Shown here: piece after piece, positions 36,010 through 43,739 of the stretch
Position numbering within the stretch: position 1 is the first letter of the stretch
Layout of the letters: every line of letters begins with the position of its first letter
Source: Deltaproteobacteria bacterium
GTDB lineage: Bacteria; Desulfobacterota; B13-G15; RBG-16-54-18
DNA: 64,000 nucleotides
Assembly (NCBI GenBank): GCA_016927065.1
Contig: JAFGNJ010000005.1
Coordinates: 239,564 to 303,563 of the forward strand
Direction: 5' to 3'
Translations under genes and position numbers: made by a program
The notes under the pieces: generated by a model
What the model was told of the DNA's origin: nothing
The model's database searches: none
Seen by the model: only the letters and a program-made list of their open reading frames with translations

Positions 36010-36291
36010 GTGAACAAGGCGGAACTCACTGAGGAAGTAACCAAGAGGGTGAAGGTAAGTCAAAAGGTAGCCAAGGTGGTGGTCGATGCCGTCTTTGAAG
36101 AGATGGTGAATGCCTTACGAAGGGGAGATCGGGTCGAGATCAGAGGCTTCGGCAGCTTTGCGATCAGAAACTATGGAAGTTATCAAGGAAGGAACCCCAA
36201 GACGGGAGTAACGGTTAACGTCCTCCCCAAAAAACTCCCCTTCTTCAAAGTAGGCAAGGAACTCAAAGAACGGGTGGATTTAAAAGAATAA
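36010..36291 (+). CDS. HU/IHF-family DNA-binding protein
   Basis: A 93-residue nucleoid protein. The block GDRVEIRGFGSFAIRNYGSYQGRNPKTG is the DNA-bending arm region (with the intercalating Pro in RNPKTG), and LPFFKVGKELKERV closes the fold. The sequence is closest in style to IHF-beta-type proteins. GTG start after AAAGGGGGTGAAACG. It lies 40 nt after purQ and is convergent with the deacetylase-like gene. Confidence 0.92.
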   Translation: MNKAELTEEVTKRVKVSQKVAKVVVDAVFEEMVNALRRGDRVEIRGFGSFAIRNYGSYQGRNPKTGVTVNVLPKKLPFFKVGKELKERVDLKE

Positions 36292-36311
36292 GGCACTGAG
36301 TGAGAATACCA

Positions 36312-36341
36312 GGGTAGCGATAGTTCCAGCTATCGCTACCC
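36312..36341. terminator. Strong 12-bp hairpin between convergent genes
   Basis: GGGTAGCGATAG-TTCCAG-CTATCGCTACCC is a perfect 12-bp stem with a 6-nt loop, 20 nt past the HU/IHF stop. Its right arm overlaps the last codons of the deacetylase-like gene. Neither side has a T-run, so it may act as an mRNA 3' end stabiliser or a weak bidirectional terminator. Confidence 0.5.
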
Positions 36342-37382
36342 ATCCCACTGCCAGAAACCTTGCAGGTTCTCTTTGACCGCGGACACGACCCCCCGGACTT
36401 GAGCATACGCCGTGTCTTCCTGCGCCTCCCACACGCCGCTATCCCACGCCCCTGCGCCGGCCAGCCTCCGGACCACCTCTCTGACGGAGAGGGCCTGACC
36501 TTCAAGATTGTACCCCCCCTCTAACGTAATGACTATTCTCCCCTGGCATACCGCTTGGGCTATATCCATAATGATGTCGGTGAGTCGGGCAAAGCCCTCC
36601 GGGGTAACCGCCATCCCTCCAAGGGGGTCTCGGTTATAGATATCAAATCCGGCCGATACCAGGATCAGCTGCGGTTGATACGCCAGGGCAATGGGCCGGA
36701 GGATATGCCGGAAGATATTGGCATAATCGGAGTCCCCATAGCCAGTGGTGAGAGGTACATTGACCGTATATCCTCTGCCGTCACCCTCCCCGACTTCGGT
36801 ATAGTGACCGGTGCCGGGATAGTAGGGATACTGGTGGGTAGAGAAATAGAGGACGTGGGGATCGGAGTAGAAGGTGTGTTGCGTACCGTTGCCGTGGTGC
36901 AGGTCCCAGTCCACAATGAGGACACGCTCCAGACCGTGCTTTGACAAGGCGTATTTGGCGCCAATAGCGATGTTGTTGAAAATGCAAAACCCCATGGCCC
37001 GGTCCCGCTCGGCGTGGTGTCCCGGAGGCCGCACCAGGGCAAAGGCATTTGCCAGGTCACCCATCACCGCATCGATGGCCGCCAACATGCCGCCTGCTGC
37101 CAACAGGGATACCTCATAGCTCCGGGCAGAGGTTGAGGTATCGGCATCGAGATGCACCGCGCCCTTCCCGGCAGTCGCGGCGATGCGATCGACATATTTA
37201 GAGTCGTGAACCGCGGTGATCTCCTCACGCGTCGCGGCCCGCGGGGCGATCTCCTGCAGAGGAATATCTATCTCATCCAAGGCCTTGTAGATATGGACCA
37301 ATCGCTCCGGGTTCTCCACGTGATACGATCCCATATCATGCTCCAGATACCGCTCATCTCTTACAATGCCTGTCTGTGCCAT
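36336..37382 (-). CDS. Histone deacetylase-family (zinc amidohydrolase) protein
   Basis: A 348-residue class II-like HDAC/acetoin-utilisation/acetylpolyamine amidohydrolase protein. Catalytic His pair in RPPGHHAERDRAMGFCIFNN, Zn ligands in LIVDWDLHHGNGTQHTFYSDP, and ILVSAGFDIYNRDPLGGMAV with the second Asp ligand. The substrate (acetyl-lysine, acetylpolyamine or other acyl amide) is not known. It is monocistronic and convergent with the HU/IHF gene. Confidence 0.92.
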   Translation of the reverse strand: MAQTGIVRDERYLEHDMGSYHVENPERLVHIYKALDEIDIPLQEIAPRAATREEITAVHDSKYVDRIAATAGKGAVHLDADTSTSARSYEVSLLAAGGMLAAIDAVMGDLANAFALVRPPGHHAERDRAMGFCIFNNIAIGAKYALSKHGLERVLIVDWDLHHGNGTQHTFYSDPHVLYFSTHQYPYYPGTGHYTEVGEGDGRGYTVNVPLTTGYGDSDYANIFRHILRPIALAYQPQLILVSAGFDIYNRDPLGGMAVTPEGFARLTDIIMDIAQAVCQGRIVITLEGGYNLEGQALSVREVVRRLAGAGAWDSGVWEAQEDTAYAQVRGVVSAVKENLQGFWQWDG

Positions 37383-37437
37383 GGAAAGCTCCTTAAAAAA
37401 GGATTCTATCCCGCTCCGCTAATATATATTTATGAAA

Positions 37438-37463
37438 GCGGGATGCCGCAAGCGGCAGGGCTC
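37438..37463. repeat. Dispersed palindromic element, copy 1
   Basis: GCGGGATGCCGCAAGCGGCAGGGC contains the hairpin GCCGC-AA-GCGGC. It shares the frame GGGRTGYCGC...GCRRCA with copies near 38420, 38500 and 40810. Confidence 0.5.
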
Positions 37464-37469
37464 AAGGGT

Positions 37470-37841
37470 TCAAGGATTCGAGTATTTATTATGTAAAGAT
37501 TTAATGAGCGCCTTGAGCATCCTCTCAACCTCCCCTATGTTTTGCTGAAGAGGCCCAAACTCATCCGGCTTAATATAGCCCAAATCCTTTGATAACATGA
37601 TCTGGGTCTCCAACTCGCAATGAGAACCATACGCTATGTATAACGAATGCATGTACTCCTGTGTCGTCTTCCTGCCATACCCCTCTGCAATGTTCGATGG
37701 CACTGATACGGCAGACCTCCTAATCTGGGATGTCAAACCATATTGTTCTTCTTTCGGAAAATATTTTGTAAGCTTATAAATCGTAATACAAAGCTCGTAT
37801 GCCTTCTGCCAAACTTTTAAGTCTTTATAGTTCTTGAGCAT
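37470..37841 (-). CDS. Four-helix bundle protein (S23/IVS type)
   Basis: A 123-residue helical protein of the family first seen encoded in 23S rRNA intervening sequences. Signature: KDLKVWQKAYELCITIYKLTKYFP, then GLTSQIRRSAVSVPSNIAEGYGR, then EYMHSLYIAYGSHCELETQI. Its molecular role is unknown. Here it stands alone, not inside an rRNA gene, flanked by short palindromic repeats, which fits its reputation as a mobile or accessory gene. Confidence 0.9.
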   Translation of the reverse strand: MLKNYKDLKVWQKAYELCITIYKLTKYFPKEEQYGLTSQIRRSAVSVPSNIAEGYGRKTTQEYMHSLYIAYGSHCELETQIMLSKDLGYIKPDEFGPLQQNIGEVERMLKALIKSLHNKYSNP

Positions 37842-38005
37842 CTCACTTGACCACTGGAACCCTCGAACCCTCGTATTTAAGAATTGCCCATGAGTTTCCT
37901 CAATATGTCAATCAAAGACCCGATCCCTTGAGTGCGCTGAAACAAGAATTATTTGTCCTCAGTCAAGACCTTACCCCGATTCTTTGTCTTTTCCTGTGAT
38001 GTCCA

Positions 38006-38284
38006 CTAGTTAATCTCGAATTTTTCAAGTTTTTTTTGACAATATTCATTAGCAAATTTTCTAAGTTTTTTATCTATTTCATGTATATCTTCTTCACTAT
38101 ATTCTTTGTCCTTTTTCATATTTTCTACAGCATCACTAAAAAGTCTATCCAAAGCTGTTTTAATCAGTCTATTGCGTCGATCAACATTATAAGCCTTATA
38201 TAATTCAATGCCTTTTTTAATCAAAGCATCAATTGCTTCTTTCATTTCATCATCGAAAATTTCATCATCTTCATATTTCTTCAT
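38006..38284 (-). CDS. Small charged hypothetical protein
   Basis: A 92-residue, Lys/Glu/Asp-rich, probably helical protein (MKKYEDDEIFDDEMKEAIDALI...KKLEKFEIN). Base composition is much more AT-rich than neighbouring genes, suggesting a different origin. AAAGGAG lies 9 nt before the ATG, which supports translation. No family is recognised. Confidence 0.5.
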   Translation of the reverse strand: MKKYEDDEIFDDEMKEAIDALIKKGIELYKAYNVDRRNRLIKTALDRLFSDAVENMKKDKEYSEEDIHEIDKKLRKFANEYCQKKLEKFEIN

Positions 38285-38372
38285 TTAATGATTATCTCCT
38301 TTGATCCTATTTTTAATTAATCCTCTTACAGACCACTTGCCCCCTGTATGTTTTCCTTTCCTCGACCCCTCG

Positions 38373-38399
38373 GACCCTCCCGCTTTGCGGGACCCTCCC
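38373..38399. repeat. Short palindromic repeat GACCCTCCCGC-TTT-GCGGGACCCTCCC
   Basis: A hairpin CCCGC/GCGGG with conserved flank GACCCT; a second near-identical copy lies at 38537-38562. Confidence 0.6.
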
Positions 38400-38417
38400 A
38401 TTCGGATATTTTAATGC

Positions 38418-38445
38418 TGGGGTGCCGCAGGGTGGCAGACCCCGC
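38418..38445. repeat. Dispersed palindromic element, copy 2
   Basis: GGGGTGCCGCAGGGTGGCAGACCCC pairs GGGGT/ACCCC-like ends with TGCC/GGCA inside; it resembles copies 1, 3 and 4. Confidence 0.45.
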
Positions 38446-38497
38446 TGTCCATAAAATCTGAATAAGTCCCGCCCTACTTTATATAACAATCTGAATG

Positions 38498-38525
38498 GCG
38501 GGATGTCGTGAGGCGACAGAGCAGG
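38498..38525. repeat. Dispersed palindromic element, copy 3
   Basis: GGCGGGATGTCGTGAGGCGACAGAGC has the hairpin TGTCG-TGAGG-CGACA and the same GGGATG...CAGRGC frame as copy 1. Confidence 0.5.
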
Positions 38526-38536
38526 GTAGAACCCTC

Positions 38537-38562
38537 GACCCTCCCGCTTCGCGGGATCCCCC
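38537..38562. repeat. Short palindromic repeat, second copy
   Basis: GACCCTCCCGCTTCGCGGGATCCCCC; hairpin CCCGC-TTC-GCGGG. Matches the copy at 38373-38399 except for the loop and 3' end. Confidence 0.6.
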
Positions 38563-38598
38563 TTTTATAAATCCACATTGCGGGAGGGGACTTTTCTT

Positions 38599-39339
38599 TC
38601 AAACTATCCCCCCATCCACCACAATGGTCTGCCCAGTAATGTAGTCTGATTGCGGAGAGGCGAGGAAGAGCACTGCCCAGGCCGCCTCCTCGGGCTTCCC
38701 CATCCGGCCCAAGGCGGTTGACTTGATGATGGCCTCTCTCTGTTCAGGGGGCAGCTGATCGGCCATATCCGTCTCGATGAGACCAGGGGCCACGCAATTG
38801 ACCTGGATGTTGAAAGGACCGAGCTCCCTGGCCAGGGACTTAGTAAAGGCGATGACCCCTCCTTTGGCCGCGGCGTAGTTGACCTGTCCGGCGGTCCCAA
38901 TAATACCGCTGACCGATGAGATGTTGATGATCTTTCCCTGCTTGTTCGGTATCATCTTACGCACCGCTGCCCGACAGCAGTGATAGACGGAGGTGAGGTT
39001 GACCTTCAGCACCTCCCCCCAATCACCTTCCCCCATCAACATGAGAAATCCGTCCTTGTTGATCCCCACGTTGTTCACCAGAATATCAATGCGCCCGCCT
39101 TCCTTCTCCACCTGGTCCAACATCTGGGCGACCTGAGCCGGGTCGGTGACATCCGCCTGACGGGGGATTATCTCTCCTGAGAACCCCTCGGCTGCCTTGA
39201 CTACCGCCTGGGCGGCCTTTTCATCGCGGGCGTAGTTCATAAAGACCCGACACCCGCGCTCGGCCAGCAGGAGGGAAATGGCCCTCCCGATCCCCTTGGA
39301 ACCTCCGGTGACAATAGCGACCTTATTTTTAAAATCCAT
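38599..39339 (-). CDS. fabG: 3-oxoacyl-ACP reductase FabG-like short-chain dehydrogenase
   Basis: A 246-residue NADPH-dependent [24 protein letters not shown] binds the cofactor, [12 protein letters not shown] is the NNAG-like motif, and the Ser-Tyr-Lys catalytic set is in [39 protein letters not shown] is typical for FabG. It follows a B12/radical SAM gene by 12 nt rather than sitting in a fab cluster, so it may serve a specialised lipid or acyl-CoA pathway. Confidence 0.88.
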   Translation of the reverse strand: MDFKNKVAIVTGGSKGIGRAISLLLAERGCRVFMNYARDEKAAQAVVKAAEGFSGEIIPRQADVTDPAQVAQMLDQVEKEGGRIDILVNNVGINKDGFLMLMGEGDWGEVLKVNLTSVYHCCRAAVRKMIPNKQGKIINISSVSGIIGTAGQVNYAAAKGGVIAFTKSLARELGPFNIQVNCVAPGLIETDMADQLPPEQREAIIKSTALGRMGKPEEAAWAVLFLASPQSDYITGQTIVVDGGIV

Positions 39340-39351
39340 GTTTCTCTCTCC

Positions 39352-40752
39352 TTAACGCAGGGGCCTCACCCGCGGCCGCTTCATCCGGCCCGCCAACTCC
39401 CAGAGGGGCCCCCGGTAACCAAACTTGCGGATCACCTCCATGAGCGGGGGTGAGATGTTGATCTCCAACCCCGGCACGATCCACCCCCTGCGCTCCATAG
39501 CCGCCTCGGTGACGATCTCGATGAGCCGCTCAGGACCGCCAGGTCCGAGCAGGGGGGAGATATAAAACCTGGGCTCTAAGAGATCATCGTCCTTGCTGAT
39601 TACTTTCTCACGCACGGCCATTTCCTGCAAGGGGGTATGGGGGTAAATCCTGATCCCCTGCATAATGATCACCGCCGTGGGATTCAGGCGGTCCATCAGA
39701 TCGAAGGTATCCCCCAGGGTGGCCTCATCTTCCCCCGGACCCCCCAGCAGCAGATAAAGGGCAAAGTTCAGATTGGCCTTCCGGCAGTGCTGGGAGGCGT
39801 TTATGATATCCTGTACTTCAAACCCCTTACGGTAAGTATTTAATATCTTTGTTGATCCCGAATCAACCCCCAACTCAACCCCCTGACACCCCGCTTGTGC
39901 CATCAGTGCGGTGATCTCAGGGGTCAGAAATCGAGGGTTGACAAAGGCCGTCCATTGCATCCGCACCCCCTGGGCGATCATCTCGCGCAAGAGGGCCTCG
40001 GTATAGTCCGGGGGATAGTTGAAGATGTCATCGACGAAGTATATATAGTCCACTCCGTGCTCCGCCTGAAGGACCTTCAGCTCCCGCACTACCTCGCCGA
40101 CCTCTCTCACCCTGACCCGCTTTCCTTCCAACAGGGGATAGGTGCAGTAGATGCAGTTGAATGGGCACCCCCGCTTGGTCTGGATGTTGGCCATCCCCCC
40201 ATCCCTTAAATAAGCGGCGGTATCCAATACGCCCCTGTCCGGGGCACCGAATGGTTCCAGGGGTTGGTGCGGGGGAAACTCGTCTTTCCCCTTGATCAAG
40301 ACTCCGGGGATTTTGTGAGGGGGAGCGCCCTGCTCTAAACGCTGTACCAGTTCCGCCATACTTTTCTCTCCCTCTCCTACCACCCCGAAGTCCACATCCA
40401 AACGTTGCATCAAGGGGAGAGGCGCCACGGAAAAACCGGAGCCGCCCATGACGATAGGCGCAGCAGTATGCTGACGTACAATCTTTATAGTCTCCTCCAA
40501 CTCCGGCAGGTAGGAAATAGATGGGGGGTAGGTAAGGTTATCCAGATTTCTCAGAGAAATGCCGATTACATCGGGAGAAAAATCATCAATGATTTTAGTG
40601 AGATCGTGTTCGATTGCCTCGGAGAAACAGAGGTCTATGGCGCGGACATCATGCCCCCCTGACCTGAGGCCCCCCGCGATATAGGCGAGACCCAGCGGGG
40701 CGACGGGATAGGGCATCCGTTCCCGGTTGGCCGAGATCAACAGGATCCGCAT
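39352..40752 (-). CDS. B12-binding-domain radical SAM protein (lipid/BchE-like group)
   Basis: A 466-residue class B-type radical SAM enzyme. The N-terminal B12-binding domain has MRILLISANRERMPYPVAPLGLAYIAGGLRSGGHDV and DFSPDVIGIS; the radical SAM core has KRGCPFNCIYCTYPLLEG (CX3CX2C) and VDYIYFVDDIFNYP. The cobalamin-binding DxHxxG motif is not evident, so base-off cobalamin binding is uncertain. Adjacent fabG suggests a role in unusual lipid synthesis, similar to B12/radical SAM genes found in ladderane-type clusters; that comparison is from memory and tentative. Confidence 0.8.
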   Translation of the reverse strand: MRILLISANRERMPYPVAPLGLAYIAGGLRSGGHDVRAIDLCFSEAIEHDLTKIIDDFSPDVIGISLRNLDNLTYPPSISYLPELEETIKIVRQHTAAPIVMGGSGFSVAPLPLMQRLDVDFGVVGEGEKSMAELVQRLEQGAPPHKIPGVLIKGKDEFPPHQPLEPFGAPDRGVLDTAAYLRDGGMANIQTKRGCPFNCIYCTYPLLEGKRVRVREVGEVVRELKVLQAEHGVDYIYFVDDIFNYPPDYTEALLREMIAQGVRMQWTAFVNPRFLTPEITALMAQAGCQGVELGVDSGSTKILNTYRKGFEVQDIINASQHCRKANLNFALYLLLGGPGEDEATLGDTFDLMDRLNPTAVIIMQGIRIYPHTPLQEMAVREKVISKDDDLLEPRFYISPLLGPGGPERLIEIVTEAAMERRGWIVPGLEINISPPLMEVIRKFGYRGPLWELAGRMKRPRVRPLR

Positions 40753-40792
40753 ATGCTAAACCTCAAGGAGATCTCTTTTTAAGAAAATTAAT

Positions 40793-40881
40793 TCATATCC
40801 CCCTCTCCCGTGTCGCTGTGCGACATCCCCACCGCCGTATTTGTGATAAAGGGGAGGGGGACAGCGGGAGAGGGGATATAT
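40793..40881. repeat. Long inverted repeat containing dispersed palindrome copy 4
   Basis: CATATCCCCCTCTCCCG near 40795-40811 pairs with CGGGAGAGGGGATAT near 40867-40881. Inside, CCCGTGTCGCTGTGCGACATCCCC (about 40807-40830) is the reverse complement form of the palindromic element seen at 37438 and 38498. Confidence 0.55.
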
Positions 40882-40884
40882 CGG

Positions 40885-40912
40885 ATTAATCCCGCCAGTG
40901 GCGGGATTAATG
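40885..40912. repeat. Perfect 12-bp hairpin ATTAATCCCGCC-AGT-GGCGGGATTAAT
   Basis: A perfect inverted repeat with a 3-nt loop in the gap between the dehydratase operon and the B12/radical SAM gene. No T-run follows on either strand. It could be a processed 3' end of the dehydratase mRNA or another repeat-family member. Confidence 0.6.
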
Positions 40913-41045
40913 AGCGGTAAAAATGTCATGAGTAATTACCCTAACGAATCAGTTGTTGATATGCAATAAATTCACAATACAGAAAAACACAAACAAGGGG
41001 TTTAGTCAAGAAAGGCCAGCCTAGACCAGCAGTGTAATTGGCCCC

Positions 41046-42287
41046 TTACACAGCTTCAGCCTCCCTCCTCTGGAGGGTCTCCAAAAAGGCCTCGATACGG
41101 GTCCTGATCTGGGTCTCTGAGTAAAACCTCGGATCCCCCATGTCCGATTCAAAAATGAGGGCAGGATACCCAGTCTTCTCGCTGAGGATGTCCTTGAGAG
41201 TATACACCGCAAAGGAGACGGCCTTGCAGCTACGGTTGACGAACATGAGGCTCCCGTTCAGGGCATACCGTTGGAAAAGATCCAGGGCCATTTCAGCCCG
41301 CTCCTCTAAGGTAACATTGGAAAAGACCGAGACATAATTCTCCGCCAAGGTCTCCAGGGGATCCTTGGAGGTGTCAAATTCATAACTCCAGGAGTGGACA
41401 TACAGAGAGGTGAGAATATTGGCGCCGTAGGACTTCAAGAGGTTGAAGTGATCCCGGAATTTAAACCAGACCGGGAGGTTCTCCCAGTAGAGTCGAAAGC
41501 GTTCGTCCTCCACTACGCCGATACCATTATCAGCTTTTGCCTGTACCTCATCGCACAGGGTCTGGTAATAGTCCACACACTGCGGGGTACCCCGCAGGTA
41601 AACGGTGATGGCCATATGGATGAGGGCATCGAAAATGCTGATAGGAGAGGGTTTGTACGCGGCCATATCGAGGAAGCGCCGGTACAGGAGGCTGGCGTCC
41701 CGGGAGTACGCCATCACCTCTGCCAGTCGGTCATAATCGTACTTTTTGCCGGTGAGCTCTTCGAGGCTCGCGATCATCTCTTTCAGCTGCCTGACGCAGT
41801 ACTTGACGATCTCCTTGCGCGCCCCTGGATCACGGATCCATTGGGGGGTGTCGAAGACGAAGAGGGGAACCTGGTATTGGCGAGCAAGGACCTCAAACCA
41901 CTTAGTAAGGGTGAAGCACTGGGCGTTGCAGGCCAGGAGGAAATCCGGATCAGGTATCCCCCCCATGGCGCTCTTACCGGTGATCCGATATCCCATGTCT
42001 GAGCGGGCATAGGCGCAGAGGTGGCTGGTGTACCCTCGCTTCTCCATGGCCAGGGAAAGTTCCGTCCCCATCTGTTTGGTAAGGCAGGCCACGGCATGGT
42101 TCTCCGGGTAGATGGGGATGATATCATGGGCCACAAAAAGCTCCACCGGTGATACCGCCGTGGTATAGGCCACGTACTTTCCGTGGTCATGGGCCGTGCG
42201 GGCATCTTCCAGATATGCAGCGGTCAACTGTTTTGAGAGCTCTTTGGCCGATGGTTTCTCTCGCGTTTCCCCTGCCTCTTTGTTCAT
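41046..42287 (-). CDS. 2-hydroxyacyl-CoA dehydratase/benzoyl-CoA reductase-type subunit (HgdB/BcrB-like)
   Basis: A 413-residue 4Fe-4S protein of the 2-hydroxyglutaryl-CoA dehydratase component D / class I benzoyl-CoA reductase family. KYVAYTTAVSPVELFVAHDIIPIYPENHAV, DFLLACNAQCFTLTKWFEVLARQYQ and LMFVNRSCKAVSF contain the conserved Cys positions. I chose the ATG at 42287, two bases past the stop of the partner gene (TAACATG). The pair probably forms a heterodimer that needs an ATP-driven activase, which is absent from the window. Confidence 0.87.
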   Translation of the reverse strand: MNKEAGETREKPSAKELSKQLTAAYLEDARTAHDHGKYVAYTTAVSPVELFVAHDIIPIYPENHAVACLTKQMGTELSLAMEKRGYTSHLCAYARSDMGYRITGKSAMGGIPDPDFLLACNAQCFTLTKWFEVLARQYQVPLFVFDTPQWIRDPGARKEIVKYCVRQLKEMIASLEELTGKKYDYDRLAEVMAYSRDASLLYRRFLDMAAYKPSPISIFDALIHMAITVYLRGTPQCVDYYQTLCDEVQAKADNGIGVVEDERFRLYWENLPVWFKFRDHFNLLKSYGANILTSLYVHSWSYEFDTSKDPLETLAENYVSVFSNVTLEERAEMALDLFQRYALNGSLMFVNRSCKAVSFAVYTLKDILSEKTGYPALIFESDMGDPRFYSETQIRTRIEAFLETLQRREAEAV

Positions 42288-42288
42288 G

Positions 42289-43449
42289 TTACGACAACCC
42301 CTTCCTGATAACGGACTCACAAAAGGCCTGTAGCCGCGTCTTCATTTGAGCGAGGTGTGTGGTCTGATATTCCGTCTCCAATTCCAGAAAGGGTATCCCC
42401 TCCGCCCTCATCTGGGCCTTGATATCCGGCAGATCGTAATCTTGTGATTCGCAATACTTGATGTGCACGTAGAAGATTGCCTCCGCTTTTCTTTCGCGGT
42501 ACAAGGAGACGAGGTCGGTGTATATCCTGCGCACGTCCTCGTTGATGGGCGTAAAGTAGGGCTTGCGCAGGTGCCGGTCGGCCAAGGCCTCGGCGGGATC
42601 ACCTTCCACCTCAACATCGTGATAGATATAACGCGAGGCGGTACAGAGATTGTCCCCTACAATGCCTCCCTTCACCTCGTCGAGCATATCGTATAGATGA
42701 GGGGGTTCCACCACGATCCCCACCATGATCGCCTTGAAATATCCGTCCTGCTCCGTAACGTGGTGCTTCTCCTGATCGGCCCAATGCAATACTTCCTGAA
42801 TGAGACGGCTATGCTCTTGCTTATCCATGAAGAAGGTTGCCTTGACAGCGTCGAAAAACTCCCTGTTGGTCATAAGGGCAGGGACATCTCGCTTGATATC
42901 GTAGAGCCGCCGCAGTAACGAGCGGTTTTCATTGTAGAGGCCAAAGCTTTGTCGAAGGTCCTCATCACTGATCTTCCGGCCGGTGTAGTTTTCCAATGCT
43001 GCCCGTAATCTCCGGCACTCCTGCGCATACCAGTCACGGGCGCTGGGACGGGCTACCTGTCGGGGGGCCAAGAAATTTTCAAAGTAATGATCCGGAAACT
43101 TCCTCTTCCAGATATCACAGAGGTGCTGGGTGGTATCACAAACCTGAGACAGGACAAATCCATCGAAGAAGGCACCCTGATAGCCGACGACCAACTCCAA
43201 ATTGCTCCTGGCCAAGGAACATGAATTATCGGGAAGCATGGCGGTGGAATGGCGGATAGGATCGTTCGTTCCCAGGATCAAAAAGGGGTGCAGTCCTGCT
43301 GCATGGATCAGCTCTTCTGGGACATCCGCCAACGTACTCCCGATGATCCGTTTCTTTTTTCTCAGATCTGCCAAACAACCGTAGGGATCATTCGCAATCT
43401 CTAACAGTTTCTTCAGGGCATCCGGCCTTATTTTCTGCTTCTCAATCAT
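42289..43449 (-). CDS. 2-hydroxyacyl-CoA dehydratase family subunit (HgdA/BcrC-like)
   Basis: A 386-residue partner subunit. Family blocks: AAGLHPFLILGTNDPI, SCSLARSNLELV, DTTQHLCDIWKR, and the C-terminal HIKYCESQDYDLPDIKAQMRAEGIPFLELETEYQ, typical of 2-hydroxyglutaryl-CoA dehydratase subunits. It precedes the other subunit and is divergent from an acyl-CoA ligase. The substrate could be a 2-hydroxyacyl-CoA or an aromatic/unsaturated acyl-CoA; sequence does not decide. Confidence 0.87.
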   Translation of the reverse strand: MIEKQKIRPDALKKLLEIANDPYGCLADLRKKKRIIGSTLADVPEELIHAAGLHPFLILGTNDPIRHSTAMLPDNSCSLARSNLELVVGYQGAFFDGFVLSQVCDTTQHLCDIWKRKFPDHYFENFLAPRQVARPSARDWYAQECRRLRAALENYTGRKISDEDLRQSFGLYNENRSLLRRLYDIKRDVPALMTNREFFDAVKATFFMDKQEHSRLIQEVLHWADQEKHHVTEQDGYFKAIMVGIVVEPPHLYDMLDEVKGGIVGDNLCTASRYIYHDVEVEGDPAEALADRHLRKPYFTPINEDVRRIYTDLVSLYRERKAEAIFYVHIKYCESQDYDLPDIKAQMRAEGIPFLELETEYQTTHLAQMKTRLQAFCESVIRKGLS

Positions 43450-43648
43450 GCACCGTTTCCGTTAAGCCTACTTCAAAAATGGTAGGGAAACTTCATAATT
43501 GTAAAGGTTAACAGTACCATATTGTGCACATATATTGTAAAAACTAAGGGCCCTCATACCTCATAACATGGAGTCTTCTGCCCGTAAGACAATCCACTTC
43601 TACCGTGCATCGTTACGACACAATGGGGTATTCTCGCTGATTTCAGTA

Positions 43649-43677
43649 TTGTATACTCCACATAAAAGTAATACTAT
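43649..43677 (+). promoter_or_regulatory. Promoter for the acyl-CoA ligase gene
   Basis: TTGTAT (43649-43654) and TACTAT (43672-43677) are separated by 17 nt, leaving a leader of about 55 nt before AAGGAGGAG and the ATG at 43740. Confidence 0.5.
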
Positions 43678-43739
43678 GATATACACATATTTAAAACGAT
43701 AACAAAAACATCAACCTAAAGCAAGGAGGAGAAAAAAAG

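Larger units (their letters stand above)
38285..38598. other. Repeat-rich intergenic region
   Basis: No gene is supported. The region holds two copies of GACCCTCCCGCTTYGCGGGA (38373-38399 and 38537-38562), each a small hairpin CCCGC-TTT/TTC-GCGGG, plus two copies of the dispersed palindrome (38418-38445 and 38498-38525). Confidence 0.6.

Noticed and set aside
38418-38445. tRNA-like sequence resembling the 5' half of tRNA-Gln (GGGGTGYCG...TGGCA)
   Set aside because: No anticodon or T-arm follows; it belongs to the palindromic repeat group.
38340-38600. CRISPR-like repeats in the 38.3-38.6 kb gap
   Set aside because: Only two copies of each short palindrome, at irregular distances, with no cas genes.
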